Positions 1-9,158 of a stretch of DNA of 64,000 nucleotides are shown one piece after another. The DNA comes from Acetivibrio cellulolyticus CD2. GTDB taxonomy: Bacteria > Bacillota > Clostridia > Acetivibrionales > Acetivibrionaceae. The stretch lies in assembly GCF_000179595.2 (NCBI RefSeq), contig NZ_JH556659.1, forward strand, positions 1,105,292 to 1,169,291, read 5' to 3'. The notes beneath the pieces were generated by a model that saw only the letters and a program-made list of their open reading frames with translations, made no database searches and had not been told where the DNA came from. Every line of letters starts with the position of its first letter. Position 1 is the first letter of the stretch. A program made the position numbers and the translations under genes.

Positions 1-509
1 TTTTCGATTCCAATAATTATCACAGGCAGCCAAATTACACCATCGAGCCACATGATACACATGGAATATGCTATGTTATAAGACATAAGTCCGTACAACA
101 TTGAAAACAATACTGTAGACAGATCATATCTTCCGAATTTGTACTTCAGCATAAAACTGAATGTAAGCCCTGCCAATCCAATCTTCAGAACCGTCAAAAA
201 CAATACACCAATGGGCATCTGAGAATTAGGGCACAGGAGTGTAAGAAGTGATAGAGGACTTGATACATAATAGGTAAAAACACCTATATAATTTCCACCT
301 AGCGATTTTGACCACGAAAAGAAAACATCCCCATTTTTCAAACCACAGAGAAATTCTACATACTGTCCGGCCATATCCATGATCATTGTCGAACTTTTAC
401 CAAACGGTGCCATTCCCATTTTTGCAAATGCTATAAGCGTAATAATCGCAGGTAGCATAAAGCAAAGCAAGGCTGTAATTATCGTTTTATTTTTATTTTG
501 ATTCATCAT
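1..509 (-). CDS. YfhO family membrane protein, N-terminal part (cut by window edge)
   Basis: Reading leftward from an ATG at 509, an open frame runs off the window start (169 codons seen). It opens with a lysine-rich tip and a hydrophobic segment, then carries the stretch DMAGQYVEFL and FSWSKSLGGNYIGVF, which is characteristic of the YfhO family of large polytopic membrane proteins. In Bacillus and Listeria, YfhO-type proteins help glycosylate teichoic or lipoteichoic acids together with a GtrB-like polyprenyl-phosphate glycosyltransferase. That partner is exactly the gene upstream, overlapped by 17 nt, so the pair is translationally coupled. I infer a role in adding a sugar to a cell-surface polymer. 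The C-terminal part is not visible. Confidence 0.8.
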   Translation of the reverse strand, partial: MMNQNKNKTIITALLCFMLPAIITLIAFAKMGMAPFGKSSTMIMDMAGQYVEFLCGLKNGDVFFSWSKSLGGNYIGVFTYYVSSPLSLLTLLCPNSQMPIGVLFLTVLKIGLAGLTFSFMLKYKFGRYDLSTVLFSMLYGLMSYNIAYSMCIMWLDGVIWLPVIIIGIE

Positions 510-1503
510 TGCCTCCACTCTGTTCCCTCACAATATATATAGGTCGATTTTTTGCTTCTAAATATGTCTTTGAAAGGTATTGACCTAAAATACCTATACA
601 AAACAACTGTATACCTGATAAAAACAGAATAATACACACCATTGATGACCAACCATAGGCCGATCCTCCCCAAACTAGCTGCCTCACAATCGTAAAAATG
701 ATGGTTATAAATGCAATCAGGCATAAGAAAATTCCCAGCAAAGATGACAATGCAAGTGGTGCAGTAGAAAACGCAACGATACCATCAATGGAATAGAGAA
801 ACAGCTTCCAAAATGACCACTTGCTCTCGCCACCCACACGTTCAACGTTTTCGTATTCCAACCACTTGGTACTAAAACCAACCCATGAAAAAATCCCCTT
901 AGAAAAGCGGTTATATTCATAAACAGATAATATAGAATTGGTCATTTGACGTGTCATCAACCTAAAATCTCTGGCACCATCAACAATTTCAGTATTACTG
1001 AGTTTCCTCATGATTTTATAAAATTGTCGTGCAAAAAAAGAACGAATCTTTGGTTCACCAATTCGGTTGACTCTCCTTGCAGCTACACAATCAAATCCTT
1101 CTTCTTTGATTCCTTTATACATTTGAGGTATCATCGTTGGAGGATCTTGCATGTCGGCATCTATGATAGCAACATAATCCCCCGCTGCCATCTCCATTCC
1201 TGCATACATAGCTGCTTCCTTTCCAAAATTTCTTGAAAAAGAAACATATTTAACTTTTTGATCTTTTGCTGCAAGTGCACGAATTATTTCTAATGTTTCG
1301 TCTTTTGAACCATCATCAACAAATATGTATTCAAAACTAACTTCCGGCATCATTTGGGCTATCTCACACAATTTATTGTGTAAAACATGCAACACTTTCC
1401 CCTCATTATAACAAGGTATAATAATTGATATATAATCTGACGTTCTCGTCCTTCTGGTAATCTCACCGTCTGGTTGAATTTGAGACTCAAGAGATTTATA
1501 CAT
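493..1503 (-). CDS. GtrB-like polyprenyl-phosphate glycosyltransferase (GT2)
   Basis: This 336-aa GT-A fold enzyme is predicted to transfer a sugar from a nucleotide donor to undecaprenyl phosphate on the cytoplasmic face. Visible motifs are IIIPCYNEG, VDDGSKDET and DADMQDPP (the DxD metal site in the form used by GtrB/DPM1-like enzymes). Two C-terminal membrane segments follow (about residues 235-270 and 285-315). A GGAG-type RBS precedes the ATG. It is co-transcribed with, and overlaps, the YfhO-type gene, which would use the lipid-linked sugar outside the membrane. Which sugar is used cannot be read from the sequence. Confidence 0.88.
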   Translation of the reverse strand: MYKSLESQIQPDGEITRRTRTSDYISIIIPCYNEGKVLHVLHNKLCEIAQMMPEVSFEYIFVDDGSKDETLEIIRALAAKDQKVKYVSFSRNFGKEAAMYAGMEMAAGDYVAIIDADMQDPPTMIPQMYKGIKEEGFDCVAARRVNRIGEPKIRSFFARQFYKIMRKLSNTEIVDGARDFRLMTRQMTNSILSVYEYNRFSKGIFSWVGFSTKWLEYENVERVGGESKWSFWKLFLYSIDGIVAFSTAPLALSSLLGIFLCLIAFITIIFTIVRQLVWGGSAYGWSSMVCIILFLSGIQLFCIGILGQYLSKTYLEAKNRPIYIVREQSGGNDESK

Positions 1504-1536
1504 TCTGATTTCTCCTTTAAATCATAATTCCGGCGA

Positions 1537-1598
1537 CATTTAGTTCCGCTCGATTTTACGACAATTGCTTCATAAATTAATCAAATAAGAAAATAAAG
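1537..1598 (-). repeat. Dispersed intergenic repeat, copy A
   Basis: This diverged copy of a ~55-nt element is also found at 21888, 28775, 37842 and 61871. It shares the CATTTA start, the central ATTTTA block, TTGCTT, and the end AAATTNNTCAAATAA (read on the + strand). It lies between the DUF503 gene and the glycosyltransferase gene, in the same orientation relative to the leftward genes as the other copies. It is the least conserved copy but still aligns without large gaps. Confidence 0.5.
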
Positions 1599-1679
1599 GC
1601 TTTATCGATGGTTTCATTCTATAAATTCAGAGTAATGCTTAGTCGAGCAAGATCGTTTTGGTCTTTGCTAGTTATTTCA

Positions 1680-1970
1680 TTAGTCAATATGAATTATTTC
1701 AGTGCTATAGTCAAAAAGCACTGCTCTTCCATCATTTTCAATAAAGTTAACAATGCTGGCCATCATACTGTCTGCATGGCCTGATTCATTTGATACACAC
1801 GATATGCCAATTACAGCTCTTTGCCATTTATCATTAAGATCAACCTCTGCAACTGATGCATTGAACTTTGACTTAACCCTTTCAACCAAACTCTTTACTA
1901 TATGCCTTTTTTCCTTTAATGAAAAAGCTTCATCTATTGCCAAAACTACTTTGCAAACTCCGATAACCAT
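1680..1970 (-). CDS. DUF503 (YlxP-like) protein
   Basis: This 96-aa protein of the DUF503 family has the family pattern of an N-terminal beta strand (VCKVVLAI), the SLKEKRHIVKSL helix and an AVIGISCVSN strand. In Bacillus, ylxP sits in the nusA-infB-rbfA operon and has been linked to ribosome maturation. Here the gene stands apart from those genes. The RBS AGAGGTG lies directly before the ATG. The biochemical function is not established, and the family call rests on length and these motifs. Confidence 0.85.
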   Translation of the reverse strand: MVIGVCKVVLAIDEAFSLKEKRHIVKSLVERVKSKFNASVAEVDLNDKWQRAVIGISCVSNESGHADSMMASIVNFIENDGRAVLFDYSTEIIHID

Positions 1971-2130
1971 TTTTCACCTCTAAATATCACTTACATGTCT
2001 ACAAATTAATTATTAATATATACTTCAACTGCGCATTAAATCAGGTTTTTATTAAACTACCTTATAAAATTATTGTCTGATTTAGAATATCCTAATTACT
2101 TTATAACATTATAACATAACTTTTCATATG

Positions 2131-2159
2131 TGGAAATTCAAAATAAAAATTGTTATAAT
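2131..2159 (+). promoter_or_regulatory. Putative sigma-A promoter of the response regulator gene
   Basis: A TATAAT hexamer (2154-2159) preceded by TG forms an extended -10 element, with a poor TGGAAA -35 hexamer 17 nt upstream. It lies about 110 nt before the response regulator start. Confidence 0.4.
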
Positions 2160-2267
2160 AGTTTAAGTATATGCTAATTAATAACTTGCTGTTGATGCTT
2201 CAAGTACTTTATTTTGTAGTTCGATTTTTTTTGATAATTTTAATCAATACTTCAAGGAGCCAATGCT

Positions 2268-3434
2268 ATGTCTAAAATACTTGTTATAGATGATGAAAGA
2301 ACTATCCTGGATAATATAAAATTTGTTCTTGAACTTGATAACAATGAGGTAATCACCTTTTCAAAGAGTGAGGAAGGTTTTGAATTTTTTAAAAATAACT
2401 ATACAACTATTGATGTTGTACTTACTGATATGAAAATGCCTGATTTATCAGGGATGGAAATGCTCCGAGAAATAAAAAAGATAATGCCTGAAATGGGCGT
2501 AATTATACTTACAGGTCATGGAGACCTTGAAAATGCAATTCAGGCAATGAAAGAAGGAGCCTTTGAATATTTAAAAAAGCCAGTAACTGCTGATAACCTT
2601 ACCATTGCAATTAATAATGCCGTAAATAAGAAGAATCTTCTCTTGGAAAATGCAAGAATCCATAGGGAGCTTTTAGAGCATAAGAACTATCTCCAGGGTC
2701 TTCACGATTCTGCTGAGAAAATATTAATTAATATGCTGCCCAAAAAACTTCCTTCTATTTGTGGTTTCAATTTCGCTGTCGAATATAAAAGCTGTGAATC
2801 TGTTGGCGGTGACATGTACGACGTAGCTGATATTGGAGATTATCTGTGTTTCTATGTATTTGATGTCTCCAGTCATGGAATACTTGCTTCCGTAATATCT
2901 ACGATTATTAAAAGCTTTCTTCAAAATATTGAGTACAATTACCAGCAAGGCATAAATAAACGTAGATTTCCAGAAATAGTTCTCGACCTGAACATGGTAC
3001 TTTTGTCCAATACTGCACAAAACGTGTTTGCCACCCTTCTTTTAGGGTTTATTGATAAAGAAACCAAAATCATTTACACAGTATCGGCAGGACACATAAC
3101 GCAATATATTGTAAGAATTGATGGCAGCCATATCCCCTTAGAATCTACCGGTCCTATTCTTGGAGTCTTTGAGGATGCTACTTACAGCTGCTGTGTCAAT
3201 CAGCTGTGCCCAGGTGATAAAATCTGGCTATTTACTGATGGATTGGTTGAAGCGACTCCAACTGAAGATACACCCGTATTTGGTGAAGACAGCCTTTTAT
3301 CACTGCTCAAAGAAAATAAAGATACTCCCCTGCCAAATATAGTTAAAAAAACAGTGCAAACAGTTAAAGACTATTCAAAAAATACATTTTTCGATGATAT
3401 TACCCTTCTGGGAATTGAGGTAAGTAATAAATGA
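2268..3434 (+). CDS. Response regulator with PP2C-type (SpoIIE/RsbU) phosphatase output
   Basis: In this 388-aa protein, residues 1-120 form a receiver domain: acidic pair D8/D9, phospho-acceptor D54 in LTDMKMPD, the T of ILTGHGD and the lysine of LKKPV. A coiled linker (about 125-150) leads to a PP2C-like phosphatase domain (about 165-388) with the metal-binding motifs SVGGDMYDV, LFTDGLVEA and FFDDITLLG. Such proteins dephosphorylate anti-anti-sigma factors (RsbV/SpoIIAA type) when the receiver is phosphorylated. The histidine kinase begins 37 nt downstream and is its probable phosphodonor. No STAS or anti-sigma gene is near, so the target must lie elsewhere. An AAGGAG RBS sets the start. 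Confidence 0.9.
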   Translation: MSKILVIDDERTILDNIKFVLELDNNEVITFSKSEEGFEFFKNNYTTIDVVLTDMKMPDLSGMEMLREIKKIMPEMGVIILTGHGDLENAIQAMKEGAFEYLKKPVTADNLTIAINNAVNKKNLLLENARIHRELLEHKNYLQGLHDSAEKILINMLPKKLPSICGFNFAVEYKSCESVGGDMYDVADIGDYLCFYVFDVSSHGILASVISTIIKSFLQNIEYNYQQGINKRRFPEIVLDLNMVLLSNTAQNVFATLLLGFIDKETKIIYTVSAGHITQYIVRIDGSHIPLESTGPILGVFEDATYSCCVNQLCPGDKIWLFTDGLVEATPTEDTPVFGEDSLLSLLKENKDTPLPNIVKKTVQTVKDYSKNTFFDDITLLGIEVSNK

Positions 3435-3471
3435 AATAATACTACTAATTATGCAGCTATCGGAGGTTCAA

Positions 3472-5229
3472 ATGAAATATCATATTTTCTCAGATCCAGA
3501 CAATACCATACAACTGTTTGAAAGCATAATTACCAGTTCTTCTGAATATGGTGTTATTGCAACTGATAAAGATAACAGGATAGTTTTATGGAACAGGGGC
3601 GCTGAACTTATCTACGGTTATTCTCCTGATGAAATGCTTGGAAAGCATCTTCCACACGATCTGAACAAAAAAGCCGGAATTGATAGCGACTTCCTTTTTC
3701 TTGTTGAGAATGATTTTAAGGGAAATATAATTGACTATAAAATGAGTGCAACAACCAAAAATGGGCAAATTAAACCGGTATCTATAGCTATTTCACATAG
3801 AACTAACGAAGAAAACATGTTTTGCGGTCTTTTAATCCTAGTCAGAGATATAACAAAATATATGTATGAAGAACAGTTTAGAGATTTACTGCTTGAGATA
3901 ACACAAATTGTAAACTCTCCCCGCCCTTTAGATGATATGTGTCTTTCTATTTGTACTACTGTAAGCGCAATTCTTGATGTCCCTATAGCATTTATATGCC
4001 TGTTTGACTATCTAAACAATAATTTTTATATTAACTCTCAGGTTGGACTTAGTGGCAAAAATTGCAATCACGAATGCATATATTACCCGGATGAAGCCAA
4101 TATTCCCGAAAGCATAAAAAGTTGTTATGAAACTTACTCACAGTTCGTGATAACTTCTGAATTACTCAAAGATCATGACATATTAAAATGTATTAATAAA
4201 CGAAAACTTAATGAGAATGACAATTATATAATTCACATTCCGCTCACCTCTGATGATTCTCTGATAGGCATTCTTCATATTATAGCACCCACCTTAAAGA
4301 GGGAGTTTCTTATTAAAGAGACACAAATACTAGGTCTGATAGCTAATGAAATAACTGCAGGCATACAAAGAAAAAGGTTGGTAGAAGAAATCCGAGAATA
4401 CGCCGACAATCTTGAAAAAATGGTTAAGGTAAGAACTTCACAGCTTAGAGAAAAAGATGCACTTTTAATTCAATCCGGCAAGCTTGCTACTCTTGGAGAA
4501 ATGGCAACCGGGATAGCTCACGAGATTAATCAGCCGTTAGGAGGAATCAGCCTTATAACTCAGGGTCTGATCCTTGCAAAAAACCGTAATAAACTAACTG
4601 AAGAGATGCTGTCTGAAAAACTGAATTCCATAGTTGATCAGGTAGAAAGAATTAACAAAATAATTGGGCACTTAAGAACGTTTGCAAGGCAATCAGATGA
4701 CACAAAAAAAGAAGTTGACGTAAAGCAACCTCTGCTTGATGTATTTAAACTTATAGGCGAACAGCTTATAAAAAAGAATATTACTGTAGAACTGGACCTT
4801 GCTGATAACCTACCCTTAATACTTGCAGACCATAACAAGCTGGAACAGATTTTTCTTAATCTGATAGGTAACGCCCGTGATGCCATAGGAGAGTTGGAAA
4901 AACTTGGCCGAAAACTCAAAAAGGAAAGTGAAGCGTCCGATTGGATTAAATCACTTGATAAAAAAATAACTATCAGGATATATACCAATGAAGAGGATGA
5001 AATTATTGAAATATCCGATAACGGCATTGGCATACCTGAATCGATAATAAATAAGATCTTCGATCCTTTCTTTACAACAAAAGAAGTGGGAAAAGGCACA
5101 GGACTCGGGCTTTCAATAACCTATGGAATTGTAAAAGAATTTGATGGTACCATAGATGTTACATCAAAGGAAATGCAAGGAAGTAAATTCACAATAAAAT
5201 TCCCGATTTATAGGCGGAAATCCCTTTAA
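3472..5229 (+). CDS. PAS-GAF sensor histidine kinase
   Basis: This is a soluble sensor kinase with no membrane segment. A PAS domain lies near residues 15-115 (ATDKDNRIVLWNRGAE) and a GAF-like domain at about 135-300. A coiled coil leads to the H-box GIAHEINQPLGG with phospho-acceptor H350. The HATPase domain follows, with an N-box (NLIGNARDAI), G1 (ISDNGIGIP), F-box (FDPFFTTK) and G2 (GKGTGLGLS). I start it at the ATG at 3472, because GGAGG lies 5 nt before it and the in-frame ATG at 3451 has no RBS. It follows the phosphatase-type response regulator and probably phosphorylates D54 of that protein. A cytoplasmic signal is likely, but its nature is unknown. Confidence 0.9.
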   Translation: MKYHIFSDPDNTIQLFESIITSSSEYGVIATDKDNRIVLWNRGAELIYGYSPDEMLGKHLPHDLNKKAGIDSDFLFLVENDFKGNIIDYKMSATTKNGQIKPVSIAISHRTNEENMFCGLLILVRDITKYMYEEQFRDLLLEITQIVNSPRPLDDMCLSICTTVSAILDVPIAFICLFDYLNNNFYINSQVGLSGKNCNHECIYYPDEANIPESIKSCYETYSQFVITSELLKDHDILKCINKRKLNENDNYIIHIPLTSDDSLIGILHIIAPTLKREFLIKETQILGLIANEITAGIQRKRLVEEIREYADNLEKMVKVRTSQLREKDALLIQSGKLATLGEMATGIAHEINQPLGGISLITQGLILAKNRNKLTEEMLSEKLNSIVDQVERINKIIGHLRTFARQSDDTKKEVDVKQPLLDVFKLIGEQLIKKNITVELDLADNLPLILADHNKLEQIFLNLIGNARDAIGELEKLGRKLKKESEASDWIKSLDKKITIRIYTNEEDEIIEISDNGIGIPESIINKIFDPFFTTKEVGKGTGLGLSITYGIVKEFDGTIDVTSKEMQGSKFTIKFPIYRRKSL

Positions 5230-5243
5230 ATCCATTATTTTGT

Positions 5244-5272
5244 TTGTTAATACGCTTATGAAGTGTTATACT
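5244..5272 (+). promoter_or_regulatory. Putative sigma-A promoter of rqcH
   Basis: TTGTTA (-35), a 17-nt spacer and an extended -10 (TGT then TATACT, 5267-5272) lie 40 nt before the TTG start of rqcH. Confidence 0.5.
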
Positions 5273-5311
5273 ATTTTAAATGAATAGTATAGTAGAAATG
5301 AGGTGTGAAAT

Positions 5312-7078
5312 TTGCCTTTCGATGGTGTAGTAGCCAAAAACGTAGTAATCGAATTATCTGATATCCTTGTTGGTGGACGTATAGAAAAAATATACCAACC
5401 CGAACAGGACGAAATATTAATCCTTATAAGGACTAAAGGTCAGAATCTTAAATTGATTCTCTCAGCTAATGCCAGCTATCCAAGGATTCATATAACCAAT
5501 TTATCGAAGGAAAATCCTGCAAATCCTCCTGTTTTCTGCATGCTCCTAAGAAAGCATTTATCTGGAGGCAAGATAATAAAAGTTGAGTTCTATGACTTTG
5601 AGAGAATTATCTCTGTTCATGTTGAAGCAGTAAATGAGCTCGGAGATACTACATATAAAAAACTTCTGATTGAAATAATGGGAAAACACAGCAATATAAT
5701 GCTGCTCAATGATGGAGATATAATACTTGACTCTATCAAGCATATAGACAGTGATATTAGCAGAGTAAGGGAAGTTATGCCTGCAAGGCCCTACATACTG
5801 CCACCCGCACAGGATAAAGTGAGTCCTGAAACACTGGATATTGATTCCTTTTTCAAGAATGCAAAAAACCACAGTGAACTTCGTATTTCTAAATATCTTT
5901 TAAACAATATCAAGGGATTTAGTCCCCTTCTTTGCGAGGAAGTATGCCATAGAGCTGAAATTGATGGAAGAACTATAATTGATGACTTATCAGATACAGA
6001 TCTTGAAAAAGTCAAATACAATTTAAATAAGATTATATCAAATATAGCTGTTTCAAGTTTTTCCCCATGTATTGCATGGGCTGATGAGACTAAAAGCAAA
6101 CCAATAGATTTTCATTCATTAGAAATAACACAATATTCAAATATCGAATATATCCCTTCTATCAGCAGTACACTGGATTTGTTTTATACATCAAAAGACA
6201 CTGCTGAGAGGCTCGTTCAAAAGAAAAGTGACCTAACAAAGGTTCTAAATAATGGAATTGATCGATGCAATAAAAAAATATCTATTCATCAGGAAACATT
6301 AAGGGATGTAGCTGACCGTGAAAAACTCAAGCTTTACGGAGAGCTTCTCACTGCAAATATATATTGCATACCCAAAAACTCAAAGCAAGTGTCACTACTT
6401 AATTATTATAGCGAAAATAGTGAATATGTTGATATACCTCTTGATGAAAATATGCTGCCCCAGGAAAACGCTCAAAGGTATTACAAGAAATTCACCAAGG
6501 CAAAAAGTGCCTATAGTTTTACAAGCACTCAGTTGGAAGAAGCCTTTAGAGAGCTTGAGTATCTTGAAAGTGTCCTCCAAAATCTTGAAAGTGCAACTAC
6601 CACTCAAGAAATAGATGAAATAAGACAGGAACTTGTTGAGGTGGGATACGTAAATCAAAGCAGAAAATCAAAAATCAAGAAAAACCTAAAAGCCTTAGAA
6701 CCTTTTTTATACAAATCATCTGATGGCTTTGACGTTTTTGTAGGTAGAAATAATATCCAAAACGATTTTTTGACTTTAAAAATGTCTTCCTCCAACGATA
6801 TATGGTTTCATACAAAAAATATACCCGGTTCACATGTAATTGTTAAGAAACAATCGGGGGATGTACCGGAAAATACTCTACTTGAAGCTGCTTTAATAGC
6901 AGCATACCACAGTAAGGGAAAATTATCCTCTCATGTTGAAGTAGATTATACTCAAGTAAAAAACGTAAAAAAAACAAACGGTGCGAAGCCCGGAATGGTA
7001 ATTTACACCAACTATAAAACCATAATCGTAACACCTGATGAAAACAAAATTAGAACTATAAAATATAAAAACAAATAA
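5312..7078 (+). CDS. rqcH: RqcH, ribosome-associated quality control protein (NFACT family)
   Basis: This 588-aa NFACT protein starts at TTG, with AGGTG upstream. RqcH binds obstructed 50S subunits and recruits tRNA-Ala to add C-terminal alanine tails that mark stalled peptides for degradation. It is often annotated as fibronectin-binding protein. NFACT-N begins with MPFDGVVAKNV. A helical coiled-coil middle (about 270-440) is followed by NFACT-R (about 460-580) with the SSNDIWFHTKNIPGSHVIV block. The functional Asp-Arg pair known at positions 97/98 in Bacillus reads Glu97-Arg98 here (DFERII). It is followed after 14 nt by an aminotransferase gene, with no obvious functional link. Confidence 0.92.
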   Translation: MPFDGVVAKNVVIELSDILVGGRIEKIYQPEQDEILILIRTKGQNLKLILSANASYPRIHITNLSKENPANPPVFCMLLRKHLSGGKIIKVEFYDFERIISVHVEAVNELGDTTYKKLLIEIMGKHSNIMLLNDGDIILDSIKHIDSDISRVREVMPARPYILPPAQDKVSPETLDIDSFFKNAKNHSELRISKYLLNNIKGFSPLLCEEVCHRAEIDGRTIIDDLSDTDLEKVKYNLNKIISNIAVSSFSPCIAWADETKSKPIDFHSLEITQYSNIEYIPSISSTLDLFYTSKDTAERLVQKKSDLTKVLNNGIDRCNKKISIHQETLRDVADREKLKLYGELLTANIYCIPKNSKQVSLLNYYSENSEYVDIPLDENMLPQENAQRYYKKFTKAKSAYSFTSTQLEEAFRELEYLESVLQNLESATTTQEIDEIRQELVEVGYVNQSRKSKIKKNLKALEPFLYKSSDGFDVFVGRNNIQNDFLTLKMSSSNDIWFHTKNIPGSHVIVKKQSGDVPENTLLEAALIAAYHSKGKLSSHVEVDYTQVKNVKKTNGAKPGMVIYTNYKTIIVTPDENKIRTIKYKNK

Positions 7079-7092
7079 GGAGTGGCTTTAAA

Positions 7093-8283
7093 ATGTTATC
7101 ACAAAAAATAGTTAGTAGTCTTTCCAGTTCTTCATGGATAAGGGCCATGTTTGAAGAAGGTGAAAAGCTTCGTAAGATTTATGGAAAAGACAAGGTCTAT
7201 GATTTTACATTGGGTAATCCAGATCCTGAACCGCCAAAAGAGGTTAAGGAATTTATTAAGAATATGATTCTGGAGGACAAGCCCGGAATGCATGGTTATA
7301 TGAGCAATGCAGGTTATGAAGATGTCAGGCAAAAGATTGCTGACAGTGTTAGTAAGGAGACGGGTCTCCAGCTTAATTCACAGCACGTTATGATGACCTG
7401 CGGTGCTGCTGGTGGGTTAAATGTAGTTTTAAAATCCATTTTAAATCCTGATGAAGAGGTATTAATACTTGCTCCATTTTTTGTAGAGTACCTGTCTTAT
7501 GTGGACAACCATGGCGGCAAATCCGTTATAATACCTCCTTTGAAAGACTCTTTTGACCCTAATCTTGACATATTAAAAGAAAAGATTACTGCAAAAACAA
7601 AGGCTATTATTATAAATTCACCTAATAATCCTTCTGGGCACATTTATAGCGAGGATACTTTGATAAGAATTTCCAAAATCCTCATAGAGAAGGAAGCAGA
7701 ATATAATTCAACTATTTGTGTTATATCTGATGAACCCTATGTCAAACTAGTATATGACGATATAAAAGTTCCAAGTATTTTGAAGATGTTTAAAAATTCT
7801 TTTGTAGTAAATTCCTTCAGTAAATCACTATCTCTTCCTGGAGAAAGAATAGGGTATATTGTTGTAAATCCCCAAATAAAGGATGTTGACCTTGTTGTTG
7901 CATGTCTTGCAACCTGTAATCGTTCTTTGGGTTATGTCAATGCCCCTGCTCTATTCCAAAAAGTTATAGGTGCAACACTAGACGCTTCTGTTGATGTTAA
8001 TATATACAAGGAAAGACGTGATACTCTATATGAAAAACTGGTTAGTCTTGGTTTTTCGTGTATAAAACCGCAAGGAGCCTTCTACCTGTTTCCAAAATCC
8101 CCAATTGAAGATGATGTGGCATTTATTCAAAGTGCGCTCAAGTATAACCTTCTTCTTGTACCGGGTAAAGGTTTTGGAGCACCAGGTTACTTTAGAATGG
8201 CTTACTGTGTAAGTGTAGAGACTATAAAGAATTCCTTCCCTGCCTTTGAAGCCCTAGCTAAGGATTATAACCTTGGAAAATAG
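7093..8283 (+). CDS. PLP-dependent class I/II aminotransferase
   Basis: This 396-aa fold-type I aminotransferase of the aspartate aminotransferase superfamily has the PLP Schiff-base lysine K244 in NSFSKSLSLPGERIGY, the substrate-pocket NSPNNPSG, the cofactor-ring contact SDEPY and a C-terminal arginine in FRMAY. It transfers an amino group between an amino acid and a 2-oxo acid. The exact substrate cannot be assigned from sequence. An AAGGAG RBS precedes the ATG, and a strong terminator follows the stop. It is likely co-transcribed with rqcH. Confidence 0.9.
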   Translation: MLSQKIVSSLSSSSWIRAMFEEGEKLRKIYGKDKVYDFTLGNPDPEPPKEVKEFIKNMILEDKPGMHGYMSNAGYEDVRQKIADSVSKETGLQLNSQHVMMTCGAAGGLNVVLKSILNPDEEVLILAPFFVEYLSYVDNHGGKSVIIPPLKDSFDPNLDILKEKITAKTKAIIINSPNNPSGHIYSEDTLIRISKILIEKEAEYNSTICVISDEPYVKLVYDDIKVPSILKMFKNSFVVNSFSKSLSLPGERIGYIVVNPQIKDVDLVVACLATCNRSLGYVNAPALFQKVIGATLDASVDVNIYKERRDTLYEKLVSLGFSCIKPQGAFYLFPKSPIEDDVAFIQSALKYNLLLVPGKGFGAPGYFRMAYCVSVETIKNSFPAFEALAKDYNLGK

Positions 8284-8301
8284 TGCTCAAACAAACTTAT
8301 C

Positions 8302-8337
8302 AAAAACGAGAGGAGCATTTAGCCCCTCTCGTTTTTA
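8302..8337. terminator. Intrinsic bidirectional terminator
   Basis: An ACGAGAGG / CCTCTCGT stem is flanked by A and T runs, so it can work on both strands. It lies between the rightward aminotransferase gene and the leftward thiN. Confidence 0.9.
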
Positions 8338-8418
8338 TATTTCTCATCAAATTTTCAATATAAGCTTTTGTTCCAATCAGATTAACTGAAGAATCGAAAG
8401 TAACATTTCACTATGTGT

Positions 8419-9054
8419 CTAATCTCTCGACTTAATAACCATTAGTAAACCTTTTTTTATTGTAATTTCAGCAGTTTCATCCAAAAACTCATTGCTAACT
8501 CCCCTGCTTGATCCCATCTCAATATCTTCACAATTCAGCTCATAATACAATCCCTTGGTAGTTATTCCTTCCACAACGTTAGTTAAGGGAAGCAAAGTCA
8601 GCTTATACCCCTCTTCGCGCATAACAAAAATTCTGTCTTTGACTAGCATGATCTCATTATGTTCATTGACAATCATACCTTTTATTCCTCTGCTTAGCAT
8701 CTGCTTAAGCAGAAAAATATTTGCCAATGAGTGGTCAAGTCTTGATCCAATACCACCAATAATAATTATTTCAGTGTATCCACTCTCAACAGCAAAATCG
8801 ACAGCAATTTCAGTATCTGTCATATTTTTTTCACTTGGGTATTTTATAATCCTTACATTCAAACTGTTTAAATATTCAAGATCTTCTTTTTGTATGGAAT
8901 CAAGATCACCAATCAAAACATCAGGAACCAACTCTAAATTTCTTAGATGCTTAGCTCCTCCATCAACACATATTATAGACTTCGCTATATTAAAATATTT
9001 TTCATGATAGGAGTAATCAATTATGCTCCCACTACATACAATTATTGCAACCAT
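8419..9054 (-). CDS. thiN: Thiamine pyrophosphokinase
   Basis: This 211-aa enzyme makes thiamine diphosphate from thiamine and ATP. It shows the ThiN/TPK pattern: CVDGGAKHL, DVLIGDLDSI, then KNMTDTEIAVDFA and IIIGGIGSRLDHSLANI, with a beta-rich C-terminal thiamine-binding part. I use the ATG at 9054, preceded by AGGGTGA. An in-frame start farther upstream (9120) would add 22 residues that are unlike the family and would overlap a terminator hairpin. It is the last gene of the leftward cluster and is separated from rpe by a hairpin. Confidence 0.92.
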   Translation of the reverse strand: MVAIIVCSGSIIDYSYHEKYFNIAKSIICVDGGAKHLRNLELVPDVLIGDLDSIQKEDLEYLNSLNVRIIKYPSEKNMTDTEIAVDFAVESGYTEIIIIGGIGSRLDHSLANIFLLKQMLSRGIKGMIVNEHNEIMLVKDRIFVMREEGYKLTLLPLTNVVEGITTKGLYYELNCEDIEMGSSRGVSNEFLDETAEITIKKGLLMVIKSRD

Positions 9055-9091
9055 ATTAAAAATCACCCTGTAAATTTCCTGCTTATGAAAC

Positions 9092-9115
9092 AAAAATGCC
9101 TTAAATGGCATTTTT
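9092..9115. terminator. Hairpin between rpe and thiN (terminator or attenuator)
   Basis: The perfect stem AAAAATGCC / GGCATTTTT has a 6-nt loop and a T run on either strand. It would reduce read-through from rpe into thiN. Confidence 0.75.
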
Positions 9116-9158
9116 AGCATTATATATATTCAAAACTTGTTATGTAAAAGCACTATTA

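Noticed and set aside
8555..9007. 150-codon rightward open frame
   Set aside because: Antisense shadow of thiN with Ser/Ile-rich composition and no family features.
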